A DNA stretch of 64,000 nucleotides from Dehalococcoidia bacterium (GCA_020432045.1 JAGQHB010000106.1:49202-113201); one strand, 5' to 3'. Shown: positions 17,237 through 26,865, counted from the stretch's first letter. Program-made: numbers and translations. The notes: generated from the letters alone by a model not told the origin.

Positions 17237-19645
17237 ATGGTCACCGCATCCACGCCCGCATTGCTCCGCAAAGTGTTCGAACTCGAACTCGAACGCGGAT
17301 GCACCAACGCCGCCGTCGTCGGTGGCCTCGATCGTATGCTTATCCAGATGGCGGAGAGCGGAGGGCTAGGCCAGCGCAAGAGTCTTGCGCGCCAGGTGTC
17401 CCTCCTTCCGGATGGCGGCTACCGCTCCCTCGAACCGGATGCACGCAGGGCTTGGCTGCGCACGACGATCGGTGCGATCGGAGGCGATGAACCGCGCCCG
17501 GCCAAGACCACGAAAGCGGTCGTCCCGGAGCGCAGCACCCTCACAGTCGACTCATCTGTCGAACGGCTGCCCGGTGTGGGGAAGGCTGGAGCGGCGAGGC
17601 TGGCGAAGCTTGGAGTGGAATCTGCGGGAGAGGCAGTGTTCTTCTTTCCTCGCCGGTTCAACGACTTCACAGACCTCCGCCCGATCTCGGAGCTCGAACC
17701 TTCGAAGGCGGCGCAGACGGTGCTCGCGACGATCTGGGCCGTCCGGGAAGTCCGGTATGGGCGGCGAGTGAAGGCGACTGAGGCTCTGCTCCGGGACAAG
17801 AGCGGCGCCCTCCGGGTGGTCTGGTTTAATATGCCGTTCGTCGCCCGCGCGCTGACAGAGGGCGATGAGGTGGTCGTGTCGGGGCGCGTGCGGGTCTACC
17901 GGGGCCGGCTCCAAATGGAGAACCCGGAGTTCGAACCGTTCGACTCGGATGCCACCTCCGCGGGCAAGCTAGTGCCGGTCTACCCGGCATCGCAGGGCCT
18001 GAGCCAACGTACCCTGCGCCGGGCCATTGGCGCCGCCGTGGAAACGCTCGCCGATGTCGTGCCCGACCCCGTGCCGGCGTGGCTTCGGGAGCGTGAGCGC
18101 CTGCCGAAGCTCTCGCTGGCAATCCGCGCGCTCCATCAGCCCGGGAGCCAGGCAGATGCCGAGAACGCACGCCAACGGTTGGCCGTTGGCGAATTCCTCG
18201 CGATCCAGGTGGCCGTCTTGCTCCGGCGGGCGCGGTGGCAGGAAGGCCGGACCGCCCCGGTCCTCAGCCTGGCGGATCGGTTGGGTCCGTTCCTCGAGTC
18301 ACTCCCCTTCCCACTCACCGGCGCTCAGACGCGGTCGTTAGACGAAATCCTCGGGGATATCGGCCGGCCCGAACCGATGCTTCGGCTTTTACAGGGAGAT
18401 GTGGGTTCCGGGAAAACCGTGATTGCCCTGGCGGCGATGCTTGCGGCCGTGCGTTCGGGCTACCAGGCGGCGTTGATGGCGCCAACTGAAATTCTCGCCG
18501 AGCAGCACTTCCGGTCGCTGTCGTTGCTGCTGGGCGGCGAGGAGGTTTCGCCACTCGAAGGGGTCACCGCGCCAGCGTGGCTCGGCCGGCCGCTGCGCTC
18601 GGTCCTGCTTACCGGTTCACTTACGGCGGCGCAGAAACTACAGGTTCGCGGAGATGCTGCCCACGGTGGTGCAGACATCGTCGTCGGAACTCACGCCATC
18701 CTCGAAGACAGCGTGGCACTCCCGCGCCTCGGCCTGGCCGTGGTCGACGAACAGCACCGCTTCGGCGTCTCTCAGCGCGCGAAGCTACGGCAGAAAGGCT
18801 TGAATCCACACCTGCTCGTGATGACAGCGACGCCAATCCCGCGCACGCTCGCCCTCACGGTCTACGGTGACCTGGAAGTGTCCACGATCGACGAGATGCC
18901 CCCGGGAAGAAAGCCGGTGCAAACCGTCTGGGTCCAGCCGCACGAACGCGATGAGGCGTACGGCTTCATCCGCGAGCACCTGGACGCAGGCGAGCAGGTG
19001 TTCGTCATCTGTCCGTTGGTGGAAGACTCGGATGTGCTGGATGTCCGGTCAGCTGAAGAGGAGTATGAGCGACTGCGGAACGGTCCGTTCCGGAATTACA
19101 CTGTCGATCTGCTCCACGGACGCATGAACCCGAAGGCGAAAGAGGAAGTGATGGCACGCTTTGCCGGCGGTGCCGTGAACGTGCTCGTCAGCACAAGCGT
19201 GATCGAGGTGGGTATAGATATTCCAAACGCCACTGTGATCGTCATGGAGGGGGCCGAGCGATTCGGGCTGAGCCAGCTTCACCAGTTCCGTGGCCGCGTT
19301 GGGCGATCCCACGTGCAAAGCTACTGCATGCTCTTCAGCACTGAGGAGGATCCGGGCCCTGAGGCACGTGAACGCCTCGAAGCAATGGTTGATACGACAG
19401 ACGGCTTCAAGCTGGCAGAGGTTGACCTGGCGATGCGCGGAGAAGGCGAGGCGTGGGGCACGCTACAGAGCGGCGCCAACACGATGCTCCGCGTCGCCCG
19501 GCTCACGGACCGTGACCTGCTAGCGCAGGCACGAGGCATGGCGCGGGAGGTGCTCGCTCGTGATCCGCTCCTCCAACGTCCGGAGCATCGGGCGCTCGCG
19601 GCCTCAGTGAAGCCGTTCCTGGACCGCGCGGCGGAGGCAAATTGA
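17237..19645 (+). CDS. recG: ATP-dependent DNA helicase RecG
   Basis: 802 residues from ATG 17237. RecG reverses stalled replication forks and branch-migrates Holliday junctions. The first ~110 residues precede the wedge domain and are an extension compared with the ~690-residue E. coli protein. The helix-hairpin-like VERLPGVGKAGAARLAKLGV comes next, then an OB-fold wedge. Walker A is LLQGDVGSGKTVIAL (about residue 387). The DExx box is AVVDEQHRFG (about 500). TATPIPRTLALTVYGDLEVS follows, with the helicase C domain containing STSVIEVGIDIPNATVIVMEGAERFGL and QFRGRVGRS. The C-terminal LAMRGEGEAWGTLQSG is the family-specific end. It lies between degV and a small protein gene whose start overlaps its stop. 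Confidence 0.97.
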   Translation: MVTASTPALLRKVFELELERGCTNAAVVGGLDRMLIQMAESGGLGQRKSLARQVSLLPDGGYRSLEPDARRAWLRTTIGAIGGDEPRPAKTTKAVVPERSTLTVDSSVERLPGVGKAGAARLAKLGVESAGEAVFFFPRRFNDFTDLRPISELEPSKAAQTVLATIWAVREVRYGRRVKATEALLRDKSGALRVVWFNMPFVARALTEGDEVVVSGRVRVYRGRLQMENPEFEPFDSDATSAGKLVPVYPASQGLSQRTLRRAIGAAVETLADVVPDPVPAWLRERERLPKLSLAIRALHQPGSQADAENARQRLAVGEFLAIQVAVLLRRARWQEGRTAPVLSLADRLGPFLESLPFPLTGAQTRSLDEILGDIGRPEPMLRLLQGDVGSGKTVIALAAMLAAVRSGYQAALMAPTEILAEQHFRSLSLLLGGEEVSPLEGVTAPAWLGRPLRSVLLTGSLTAAQKLQVRGDAAHGGADIVVGTHAILEDSVALPRLGLAVVDEQHRFGVSQRAKLRQKGLNPHLLVMTATPIPRTLALTVYGDLEVSTIDEMPPGRKPVQTVWVQPHERDEAYGFIREHLDAGEQVFVICPLVEDSDVLDVRSAEEEYERLRNGPFRNYTVDLLHGRMNPKAKEEVMARFAGGAVNVLVSTSVIEVGIDIPNATVIVMEGAERFGLSQLHQFRGRVGRSHVQSYCMLFSTEEDPGPEARERLEAMVDTTDGFKLAEVDLAMRGEGEAWGTLQSGANTMLRVARLTDRDLLAQARGMAREVLARDPLLQRPEHRALAASVKPFLDRAAEAN

Positions 19646-20019
19646 CGGCGCCCGTACTCCCGGGGGCGACAATGTCCGGGATCGTGTTGCGGCTCCGTGG
19701 TCAGCGCTCAAGCTCCGTCCGCCGCGCCCATGGCGATGAAATCCGCCAGCTCCGGTATGAAATGGCTGCCATCGGGACGATCCTTGCGCGTCACGCAGAA
19801 GTGCTCGACCGGATCGTGACCCAGATGGAACGCGCACCCAATACCGTGGCTGTCCACGAGGGCGAGGCTCGTGATATGGCCCCGCAGGTGCGTCCATTTA
19901 CGCCACGCTCGCGCACCGCTACCGGAAACCGTGGGGTGGCGCGCCCCCCGAAGGGCCTCGGACGCGGCCTCGACGCGCTGCTCGGTGGGACGCCGGTGGC
20001 GGGCGCTGGCGAGCACTGA
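19642..20019 (+). CDS. Small protein with C-terminal ParB N-terminal-type motif (GLGRGLDALLGG)
   Basis: 125 residues if TTG 19642 is used (overlapping recG stop as TTGA); ATG 19672 gives 115 residues. The first half is basic and helical (RRAHGDEIRQLRYEMAAIGTILARHAEVLDRIV), probably a short coiled coil. Residues 104-116 (KGLGRGLDALLGG) match the extreme N-terminal motif of ParB/Spo0J proteins, which activates the ParA/Soj ATPase. Here the motif sits near the C-terminus, and no CTPase or DNA-binding ParB domain follows. I infer an adaptor or decoy that could engage a ParA-type ATPase, but no partner gene is in view. radA starts 2 bp after its stop. Confidence 0.6.
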   Translation: MTAPVLPGATMSGIVLRLRGQRSSSVRRAHGDEIRQLRYEMAAIGTILARHAEVLDRIVTQMERAPNTVAVHEGEARDMAPQVRPFTPRSRTATGNRGVARPPKGLGRGLDALLGGTPVAGAGEH

Positions 20020-20021
20020 TC

Positions 20022-21371
20022 GTGGCCACGAAGAATCGCCGCACCTTCTCCTGTTCCGAATGCAGCCATATCACGCCTGCGTACGCGGGCAGATGTTCGC
20101 GGTGCAACGCATGGAACACCATCCATGAGGTCGCCGCGGCGGCTGTTCAGCGTCAGCCGGCTGTGGGCAGAGTACAGCTTACGTCGCTGGTGGATGTCCC
20201 TTCGGACGACGTGGATCGCTGGCCCAGTGGCATCGGCGAGCTGGACCGAGTCCTCGGGGGCGGCGTCGTGCCGGGTTCCGTGATCCTGGTCGGCGGAGAG
20301 CCGGGTGTCGGCAAATCGACCCTCACGCTCCAGTTGGCCGCCGCGGTGGGTGCCCAGGGTGCCCGTGCCGGCTACGTGTGCGGTGAGGAATCGCCACGGC
20401 AGGTTCGTATGCGGGCGTCCAGGCTGGGTCTGGCCGAGGCGCCGGTGCTGTTGCTCTCGGGGGGCAGCCTCGACGAATCGTTGGCAGCGGCAGAGGGCCA
20501 GCTTGATCTGCTGATCGTGGACTCTGTTCAGGCGGTGGACGTCGAAGGGCTCGACACCCGGACAGGAGGACCAGCGCAGGTCGCAGAGGCGGGAGCGCGT
20601 GTCGTCCAATTTGCGAAGTCGACCGGCGTGTCAGTGGTATTGACGGGCCACGTCACGAAGTCGGGCGAGATCGCCGGCCCGCGCCTGCTCGAACACCTGG
20701 TCGATGTGGTGCTTTACTTCGAGGGCGACAGGGATGGCATGTTCCGCATCCTCCGTGCCGTCAAGAACCGTTTTGGTGCTGCCGATGAAGTCGGCGTATT
20801 CGAGATGACGGCACAGGGGTTGCGCAGCGTGGAGAACCCCGGCATGGCGTTCATCGAAGCAGACAGCAGGGGCGCCTCGGGCTGCGCCGCGACCGCTGTG
20901 CTCGAAGGTTCAAGAGCGTTGGCGGTAGAGGTCCAGGCGCTGACGGTACAGTCGTTTCTCGCCTCGCCGCGGCGAGTTGCCTCGGGTATCGAGTCGGCCC
21001 GCCTGCATCTGCTGCTGGCCGTGCTGGCGCGGCGAGGGGGTGTGAATGCTGCGGGACTCGACGTCGTGGCAACGGTCGCGGGTGGATTGCGCGTTCGAGA
21101 CCCTGCAGCCGACCTGGCCGTGCTCTTTGCGTTGGCGTCGGCGGTCCGCGATAAGCCGCTCCCGGCAGATACGGCGTTTCTTGGCGAAATAGCACTCTCC
21201 GGGACTATCCGTTCCGTCCCGGCGAGCACTCGAAGGTTGGCCGAGCTTGGTAGGGCCGGGTTCAGGCGGTGTGTCGGGCCGCAGGCGATGGAGGCACCGG
21301 CCGGGATCGAAGTGGTCGGTGTTCGGACGGTGAGGGACGCCCTGGCCAGTGTCTTCGGGACGGGCTCTTAG
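20022..21371 (+). CDS. radA: DNA repair protein RadA
   Basis: 449 residues from GTG 20022. RadA is a RecA-like ATPase that promotes branch migration in recombinational repair. A C4 zinc finger opens the protein (C11, C14, C25, C28). Walker A is GGEPGVGKSTLTLQ (about residues 90-102), and Walker B is LDLLIVDSVQA. The RadA-specific KNRFG motif is at about 248. The C-terminal Lon-protease-like domain has ALAVEVQALTVQSF and the ASGIESARLHLLLAVL block, without the Lon catalytic dyad. Length fits the family (about 450). It is the last gene of the degV-recG group; its 3' end overlaps the convergent rodA by 4 bp. Confidence 0.97.
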   Translation: MATKNRRTFSCSECSHITPAYAGRCSRCNAWNTIHEVAAAAVQRQPAVGRVQLTSLVDVPSDDVDRWPSGIGELDRVLGGGVVPGSVILVGGEPGVGKSTLTLQLAAAVGAQGARAGYVCGEESPRQVRMRASRLGLAEAPVLLLSGGSLDESLAAAEGQLDLLIVDSVQAVDVEGLDTRTGGPAQVAEAGARVVQFAKSTGVSVVLTGHVTKSGEIAGPRLLEHLVDVVLYFEGDRDGMFRILRAVKNRFGAADEVGVFEMTAQGLRSVENPGMAFIEADSRGASGCAATAVLEGSRALAVEVQALTVQSFLASPRRVASGIESARLHLLLAVLARRGGVNAAGLDVVATVAGGLRVRDPAADLAVLFALASAVRDKPLPADTAFLGEIALSGTIRSVPASTRRLAELGRAGFRRCVGPQAMEAPAGIEVVGVRTVRDALASVFGTGS

Positions 21372-22513
21372 AACTGCCGGTACGCGCGGTGGCGCATGAT
21401 GATGCTTTCGAGGATGCCAAGCGAAATGAACACGGTGACGAGCGAACTGCCGCCCTGGCTCACGAACGGCAGTGGGATGCCCGTCACAGGGAACAGGCTG
21501 ACGTTCACGGCGATGTTGATGAACGCCTGCATCAGGATCAGGATAACGATGCCGGCCGCCACGAGCTGTCCGGCGACGTCACCGGCAAGCTGAGCGGCAC
21601 GGACCCCGCGCCATAGCAGCAGGATGAAGAGCGCGAACATCACCATCGCGCCGCTGAATCCGAACTCCTCGCCGAGCACGCTAAAAATGAAGTCCTTCGT
21701 CGGCACCTTCAGGAAGTTCAACTGGGTTTGCTCGCCCTGCATGAACCCTTTCCCGAACAGGCCACCCGAGCCAACGGCGTTCTGCGACTGGATCACGTTG
21801 TAGCCTGCGTCGAGTGGGTCTGACTGCGGGTCGATCAGCACGCCGATGCGCTCGATCTGGTAGTCGGCGACTGCAAAGGTCCAGACGAAGGGGAACAGCG
21901 CGATACTCCCGGCGGCAATGATCATGATGTGGCGGCGATTGACGCCGGCAATGAGGACAACGCCGAGCCACACTGACCCGAACATCACGGACGTTCCAAG
22001 GTCCGGCTGGATGAAGACGAGCAGTAGTGGCGGAACAACGATTGCCAACGACATCAGCAAAGATCGAAGTTCTCGAGCATCGCCGCCATGTTCGGAAAAG
22101 TAGTTCGCGAGCATCAGGATGACGGCGAGTTTTGCGAATTCCGACGGTTGAATCTGGATGGGGCCCACATTGAACCAGCGTGTCGACCCGAAGGCGGTGT
22201 GGCCGAAGGCGAGGATAGCGATGAGCGCGAAGATGCCCACGGCATAGAACAGCCACGAGTAGTGGGTCAGGTAGTGATAGTCCAGACGGGCGAAACCGAC
22301 CATCAGCCCCACGCCGATGACCGCAAATACGGCCTGCTTGGTAACGGGGTTGGCGAAGCTCAGGAGAGGGCCCTCGTAAACGCGGGAGGAGCCGCTATGG
22401 ATGAGGATGAGCCCAAAGAGCACGAGGGCAAGCGCCACCACAGGGATCAGATAGTCGAACCGGTCCCAGCCCTTAAAAAGGTTCTGCCCACCGCGGGCGT
22501 TAAGGGCTGCCAT
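21368..22513 (-). CDS. rodA: Rod-shape SEDS peptidoglycan glycosyltransferase RodA
   Basis: 381 residues from ATG 22513, overlapping the end of the PBP2 gene by 14 bases. It is a polytopic SEDS protein with about 10 membrane helices. Signature segments are GSTRWFNVGPIQIQPSEFAKLAVIL (catalytic Asp region, FxPSE) and DLGTSVMFGSVWLGVVLIAG. These are followed by GYNVIQSQNAVGSGGLFGKGF and FSVLGEEFGFSGAM, with GIPLPFVSQGGSSLV near the end. RodA polymerises glycan strands from lipid II and works with the adjacent class B PBP2 in the elongasome. FtsW is the close relative, but the operon (mreBCD-pbp2) argues for RodA. Confidence 0.95.
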   Translation of the reverse strand: MAALNARGGQNLFKGWDRFDYLIPVVALALVLFGLILIHSGSSRVYEGPLLSFANPVTKQAVFAVIGVGLMVGFARLDYHYLTHYSWLFYAVGIFALIAILAFGHTAFGSTRWFNVGPIQIQPSEFAKLAVILMLANYFSEHGGDARELRSLLMSLAIVVPPLLLVFIQPDLGTSVMFGSVWLGVVLIAGVNRRHIMIIAAGSIALFPFVWTFAVADYQIERIGVLIDPQSDPLDAGYNVIQSQNAVGSGGLFGKGFMQGEQTQLNFLKVPTKDFIFSVLGEEFGFSGAMVMFALFILLLWRGVRAAQLAGDVAGQLVAAGIVILILMQAFINIAVNVSLFPVTGIPLPFVSQGGSSLVTVFISLGILESIIMRHRAYRQF

Positions 22514-24422
22514 CGCTCAGCCCCTCCTCCCACATGTATTGGAAGATTTGGCCGGCAAGCGGCGCTGCTTTTTCGCCCCCGATGCCGAAGTCGAAGTAGA
22601 CCGTGACCACGATCCTCGGGTTGTCGAACGGGGCGTATCCGGTGAACCAGGCGTGCTGGAATTTGCCGTCTTCCGTGAAGAACTCGGCCGTACCAGTCTT
22701 CCCCGCGATATCGACTCCGGGTTGGGAGGCCTTGAGGCCCGCACCGTAGATAACGGACCGGTGCATGCCCTCGCGGACGGCTGCCAGGTTCTTGTCTGAT
22801 ACGTCGACCAGCGTCCATTCGGGCTCGATCGTCCGTACGACGGAGCCGTCACCGTCGATGATGGCATCGGCAACCTTTGGAGTGAGCAGCTTGCCGCCGT
22901 TGGCGACGGCAGCGGTCATGCGCGCCACCTGGAGGGGCGTCGCCAGTACGTCGCCCTGCCCGATGCCCATGAAACAGGTGTCCGCGTAGTACCAGAGGCG
23001 GTCTTCCGGGTTGTCGTTGGCGTGGACTCGGGCTTTCCATTCGGGGCTCGGTACCACGCCGGCTGCGTCGCCGCCGATGTCGATGCCTGTTGGTGCTCCG
23101 AAGCCAAACTGCCGTGCGTAGTAGCCGAGGATGGCGCCCGACGTCTCATCGTCTTTGCCGAGTCCCCGGTACTCGCCGGGGATGCCGCACGAGGCCATGT
23201 ACATGTAGATGTTCGATGACCACGCGATGGCGTCGTACAGGTTGATGGTCCCGTGAGCGCGCCAGTCATAGAACGGATAGATCTGCCCGTTGTCACCTTT
23301 GATTTCGAGTATTGTCGAGTTGATCGTGCGTGAAACGTCCGGCGTCAGGGTGCCGTTCTGGAGCGCAGCCGAAGAGGTAACGAGCTTGAAGGTGGAGCCG
23401 GGTGCGCTGGGCGTCAGCGCCTGGTTGAGCAACGGTTTCCGCGGGTCATCGAGCAGTGCTTTGTACTCCGCCTCCTTGTCGGCAGTGACAGGGAAGACGT
23501 TGTTGTCGTAGCCGGGATAGGAAACGAGCGCCAACAGCTTTCCTGACTGCGCATCCATCACCACGGCGGCGGCGACCTTCGCGTCAGGGTTCGTGGCATC
23601 GCCCTTGAGGTTCGTCTCCAACAGTTCATAGATGTAGCGCTGAAGGCCGGCGTCGATCGCAAGGCGGACGCCGTTTCCCGGTACGGGTTCACGGGAGCCG
23701 AGCGCGCGGATCAGGTCGCCCTGGGCGTTCTGCTCGGCCTGGACGATGCCGCGCTGGCCGCGGAGTTCAGATTCATAGGCGGCTTCGATGCCGGCTTTCC
23801 CCACCGGCTCATCCAACGCGTAGCCCTGGCCTCGGAGGACTGCATACTCCTCGGCAGTCTGATCGCCGATGAATCCGAGGATGTGAGCGAATTCGATCCC
23901 GGCAGGGTAATACCGGCCCGGGCTCACATCGAGTCGCACGCCGGGCATGTCAGTCGATGCTTCGGAGAGCTTGAGTGCCTGCTCCAGGGTGAGGTGTAAC
24001 GCGACCGAGATCTCGATGAAGCCGCGGCCGTCCGCTTCCTGCGCACTGACGCGGGAAGCGATCTCGAGTGCCGGAGTGCCGGTGATCCGTTCGAGTTCGA
24101 GGTAGATAGCGCGCCGCTTGTCAGGATTGGAAGGCAGCAGGTCAGGGACGATTGTCGCGGCGTAGGCAGGGGTGTTTTCGACGAGCGGCTCGCCATTCCG
24201 GTCGACGATCGTGCCCCGTGCTGCGAGTGTCGTTTGCTGCGTGATGTGGTTCTCTTCTGCGCGCTGGGCGTATTCGGCGCCGTCGACGATCTGCATGCGG
24301 AACAGTTGAGCGGCGAGCACGGCGAACATTACGAGGACGGCGACCTTGAGCCAGCCGAGGTTGCCACGAGGACGGTTTCGTGCAGGCGTCATCGGCCCGC
24401 CCCAGCGTTGATTGGAGCTCAT
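22500..24422 (-). CDS. mrdA: Penicillin-binding protein 2 (peptidoglycan transpeptidase, elongasome)
   Basis: 640 residues from ATG 24422, overlapping the mreD stop (ATGA); a GTG nine bases upstream is possible. A single N-terminal membrane helix (about 24-43) anchors the protein. RGTIVDRNGEPL opens the pedestal domain. The transpeptidase domain carries SxxK as STFK (Ser343, Lys346), SxN as SSN (402-404) and KTG (575-577). The enzyme cross-links peptidoglycan side chains during lateral wall growth and is the target of beta-lactams. GIEAAYESELRGQRG in the linker is typical of class B PBP2. It partners with RodA encoded immediately downstream. Confidence 0.95.
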   Translation of the reverse strand: MSSNQRWGGPMTPARNRPRGNLGWLKVAVLVMFAVLAAQLFRMQIVDGAEYAQRAEENHITQQTTLAARGTIVDRNGEPLVENTPAYAATIVPDLLPSNPDKRRAIYLELERITGTPALEIASRVSAQEADGRGFIEISVALHLTLEQALKLSEASTDMPGVRLDVSPGRYYPAGIEFAHILGFIGDQTAEEYAVLRGQGYALDEPVGKAGIEAAYESELRGQRGIVQAEQNAQGDLIRALGSREPVPGNGVRLAIDAGLQRYIYELLETNLKGDATNPDAKVAAAVVMDAQSGKLLALVSYPGYDNNVFPVTADKEAEYKALLDDPRKPLLNQALTPSAPGSTFKLVTSSAALQNGTLTPDVSRTINSTILEIKGDNGQIYPFYDWRAHGTINLYDAIAWSSNIYMYMASCGIPGEYRGLGKDDETSGAILGYYARQFGFGAPTGIDIGGDAAGVVPSPEWKARVHANDNPEDRLWYYADTCFMGIGQGDVLATPLQVARMTAAVANGGKLLTPKVADAIIDGDGSVVRTIEPEWTLVDVSDKNLAAVREGMHRSVIYGAGLKASQPGVDIAGKTGTAEFFTEDGKFQHAWFTGYAPFDNPRIVVTVYFDFGIGGEKAAPLAGQIFQYMWEEGLSDGSP

Positions 24423-24937
24423 GGTAGCCACCCCGCTCGTTGGAGCGTGAACCGGCGGGGACGAATTCCGGCGGCCTGCGTCGCGGCGAAGACGGCGGCG
24501 ATCAGCACGAGATCGAAGGCGAGTCCGGGGAGAAGAACCTGGAACAGCAATGCTCTCACGGCAAAGTCACCCCCAGAAGCCATCGCAGCGATGCCGAGGA
24601 GGACGCGGCCCCACATCCCCGCGAAGACCGCGACGAACACCAGGCGCGGAAACCGCCCGAGCGGATACGGCAGGTCCTCCACGAACGCGGCCAGCGGCAG
24701 GATCGCCGCATACGCAACCAGCATGAGCCCCGGGGAGCGGCTTCCTGCCATGCCGATGGCGAGTGCAAGGGCCGGTGTCACAAGCATTGCGGCCCGGGGC
24801 CCGGCGATGATTGCGGTCCCCAGGATCGCGATGAGCCCCAGGTCCGCTTCAGCGCCTGAGATTGGAAACAGCGGAGCCACCGACACCTGCAAGGAGGCTA
24901 TGAGCACTACGGAGATGAGGCCAACTGCGTACATCAT
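24419..24937 (-). CDS. mreD: Rod shape-determining protein MreD
   Basis: 172 residues from ATG 24937, overlapping mreC by 4 bases. It is almost wholly hydrophobic with about five membrane helices. The N-terminal MMYAVGLISVVLIASLQVSVAPLF and the central DLPYPLGRFPRLVFVAVFAGMWGR fit MreD. It is an integral-membrane part of the elongasome that links MreC to the PBP2-RodA pair. Sequence conservation in the family is weak, and the call relies on the mreC-mreD-pbp2 order. Confidence 0.88.
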   Translation of the reverse strand: MMYAVGLISVVLIASLQVSVAPLFPISGAEADLGLIAILGTAIIAGPRAAMLVTPALALAIGMAGSRSPGLMLVAYAAILPLAAFVEDLPYPLGRFPRLVFVAVFAGMWGRVLLGIAAMASGGDFAVRALLFQVLLPGLAFDLVLIAAVFAATQAAGIRPRRFTLQRAGWLP

Positions 24938-25767
24938 GGCGTTGCCCCGGCCAGCGAGGTCTCTGGCACGAACGATGTCAGGACCAGGACGGTGCGTGCG
25001 CCACTGAGGCGAACCAGCGGTTCCAGCATGACCGACAGGTGTAAGTCCTGGGGGCCGCCGGAAACAGATGATACCTTTGCGATCGGCAGGCCCGCGGGGA
25101 ACCGGCCACTGAGTGCCGACGTGACCACCATGTTACCGACCACCACTTCGCCCTGGGCCAGGTCGAGTTCAAGCTTGCGGTTCGCGGCGCCTTTGACCAC
25201 ACCTTCGACGTGCGTTTCCAGCGTCTCCGCCACCACGCGGCTGCGGCTGTCCGTGATCAGGCGGACGAACGAGCGATCGGAAAAGACATCGGTAACGCTT
25301 CCAAGCAACGAGCCTTGCGCTGACAGGACCACCATGCCGGCCTGGATGCCATCAGAGGAACCTCGATCGATTGAAAGGACATCCGTAAACGGTGTTGATT
25401 CCCGGTGGACAACGTTGGCGGCCAGGCGTGTGCCTTCTGTGCCGGCCGTAGTGATGTTCAACGCGGCTTCCAGTTCCTTGGCGCGCTCGGCTTCGCGTGT
25501 GAGGGCGACGAGGTCGTTCTGCAGTGCTTCGTTTTCCAGTCGCAGTTCCCGGTTCTCATTTCGCAAGCTGTTGATATCGCCTGCATTGGAGAGGAGCCCC
25601 GCAATCGGCCGGAAGACTGCGCCGAGGCCGTTCTCGACGGGCTCGGTGGCCCGCAAATAGATCCCCTGAACCGGTCCGAGGATGCCGAACTGGCCCGCGA
25701 ACGTGGTCAGGAATGCCAGCGCGGCCATCGCGCCGAGCCACCATGTGTATCGAGAAAGGATCACCAT
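24934..25767 (-). CDS. mreC: Cell shape-determining protein MreC
   Basis: 277 residues from ATG 25767. An N-terminal membrane helix (about 7-28) is followed by a coiled coil (NSLRNENRELRLENEALQNDLVALTREAERAKELEAAL, about 67-104). Two beta domains follow, with VLSIDRGSSDGIQAGMVVLSAQGSLLGSVTDVF and RFPAGLPIAKVSSVSGG, both standard MreC segments. The protein lies outside the membrane, binds PBP2 and activates it. It lies 36 bp from mreB in a single-direction operon. Confidence 0.95.
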   Translation of the reverse strand: MVILSRYTWWLGAMAALAFLTTFAGQFGILGPVQGIYLRATEPVENGLGAVFRPIAGLLSNAGDINSLRNENRELRLENEALQNDLVALTREAERAKELEAALNITTAGTEGTRLAANVVHRESTPFTDVLSIDRGSSDGIQAGMVVLSAQGSLLGSVTDVFSDRSFVRLITDSRSRVVAETLETHVEGVVKGAANRKLELDLAQGEVVVGNMVVTSALSGRFPAGLPIAKVSSVSGGPQDLHLSVMLEPLVRLSGARTVLVLTSFVPETSLAGATP

Positions 25768-25803
25768 GGTCTGAATCCCAGGGCGGACCGCCTTGGCTCG
25801 ATG

Positions 25804-26865
25804 CTAGCGCCCGTTCCGGCGCGAGGCCAGTTGAGACTCCACCTTGCTTAACAGCGCCTGTTCTTCCAGCACTTCCCCTGCCCCGCGTACGACACAGAGG
25901 AGCGGGTCTTCGGCAACGTACACGGGGAACCGCGTCTCCTGGCTGAGGCGCCGGTCCAGCCCTCTGAGCACTGCGCCGCCACCGGCAAGCGCAATCCCAT
26001 GCGCCATCAGGTCCGCGACAAGTTCCGGTGGCGTGATCTCAATGGTGGATCGGACGGCTTCGATGATCGCTCCGATGGAGCCCGCAAGGGCGTCACGGAT
26101 TTCAACGGTGCTGACTTCGACGCTCTTGGGGAGCCCGGTCGAAAGGTCCCGGCCGCGTAGTTCGACCATCTCTTCCGGTTCCAGCGGCGCGGCGGACCCT
26201 GCGATCTTCTTAATCTCCTCGGCCGTACGTTCGCCGATGAGCAGGTTATGCACCTGGCGCGCATATCCAATGATGTCCTGGTCCATCTCATCGCCAGCGA
26301 CGCGGATGGATGTGCTGACAACCATGCCGCCCAGCGAGATGACGGCGACCTCGGTGGTGCCACCGCCAATGTCGACGATCATGCAGCCCGCCGCTTCGAT
26401 GACAGGAAGTCCGGCGCCGATCGCGGCGGCCATGGGCTCCTCGATTAAGTAGCAGGCACGCGCACCGGCACTCAACGCTGCATCGTGGACGGCGCGCTTC
26501 TCCACTTCGGTGACGCCGCTGGGGATGCCCACGACGACGCGCGGTTGCGCGAGCAGACCACGGTCGTGAACGGCACGGATGAAGTAGCTGAGCATCTTTT
26601 CGGTAACTTCGAAGTCGGAGATGACCCCATCGCGGAGGGGCCGGATGGCCACGATTGATGCCGGGGTACGGCCGACCATGCGTTTTGCCTCTGCGCCAAT
26701 CGCAAGGATCTTCTTGGAATTGCGGTCGATCGCGACGACCGATGGCTCATCGATCACGATGCCACGGCCTTTGACCATCACCAGCGTGTTCGCCGTTCCG
26801 AGGTCAATTGCGATGTCGTGGGACATGAACCCGAAGAGCGACGAGAACGGGCGGAAGATGCGCAA
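25804..26865 (-). CDS. mreB: Rod shape-determining actin homolog MreB
   Basis: 353 residues from the ATG at 26865; ATG 26826 (starting SHDIAIDLGTANTLV) would remove a 13-residue N-terminal stretch rich in aromatics, which may act as a membrane-binding helix. Nucleotide-binding signatures are IAIDLGTANTLVMVKG (phosphate 1), MIVDIGGGTTEVAVISLGG (phosphate 2) and IALAGGGAVLRGLDRRL (adenosine). MreB forms membrane-bound filaments that orient lateral wall synthesis. It is the first gene of the elongasome operon mreB-mreC-mreD-pbp2-rodA, transcribed leftwards. Confidence 0.96.
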   Translation of the reverse strand: MRIFRPFSSLFGFMSHDIAIDLGTANTLVMVKGRGIVIDEPSVVAIDRNSKKILAIGAEAKRMVGRTPASIVAIRPLRDGVISDFEVTEKMLSYFIRAVHDRGLLAQPRVVVGIPSGVTEVEKRAVHDAALSAGARACYLIEEPMAAAIGAGLPVIEAAGCMIVDIGGGTTEVAVISLGGMVVSTSIRVAGDEMDQDIIGYARQVHNLLIGERTAEEIKKIAGSAAPLEPEEMVELRGRDLSTGLPKSVEVSTVEIRDALAGSIGAIIEAVRSTIEITPPELVADLMAHGIALAGGGAVLRGLDRRLSQETRFPVYVAEDPLLCVVRGAGEVLEEQALLSKVESQLASRRNGR

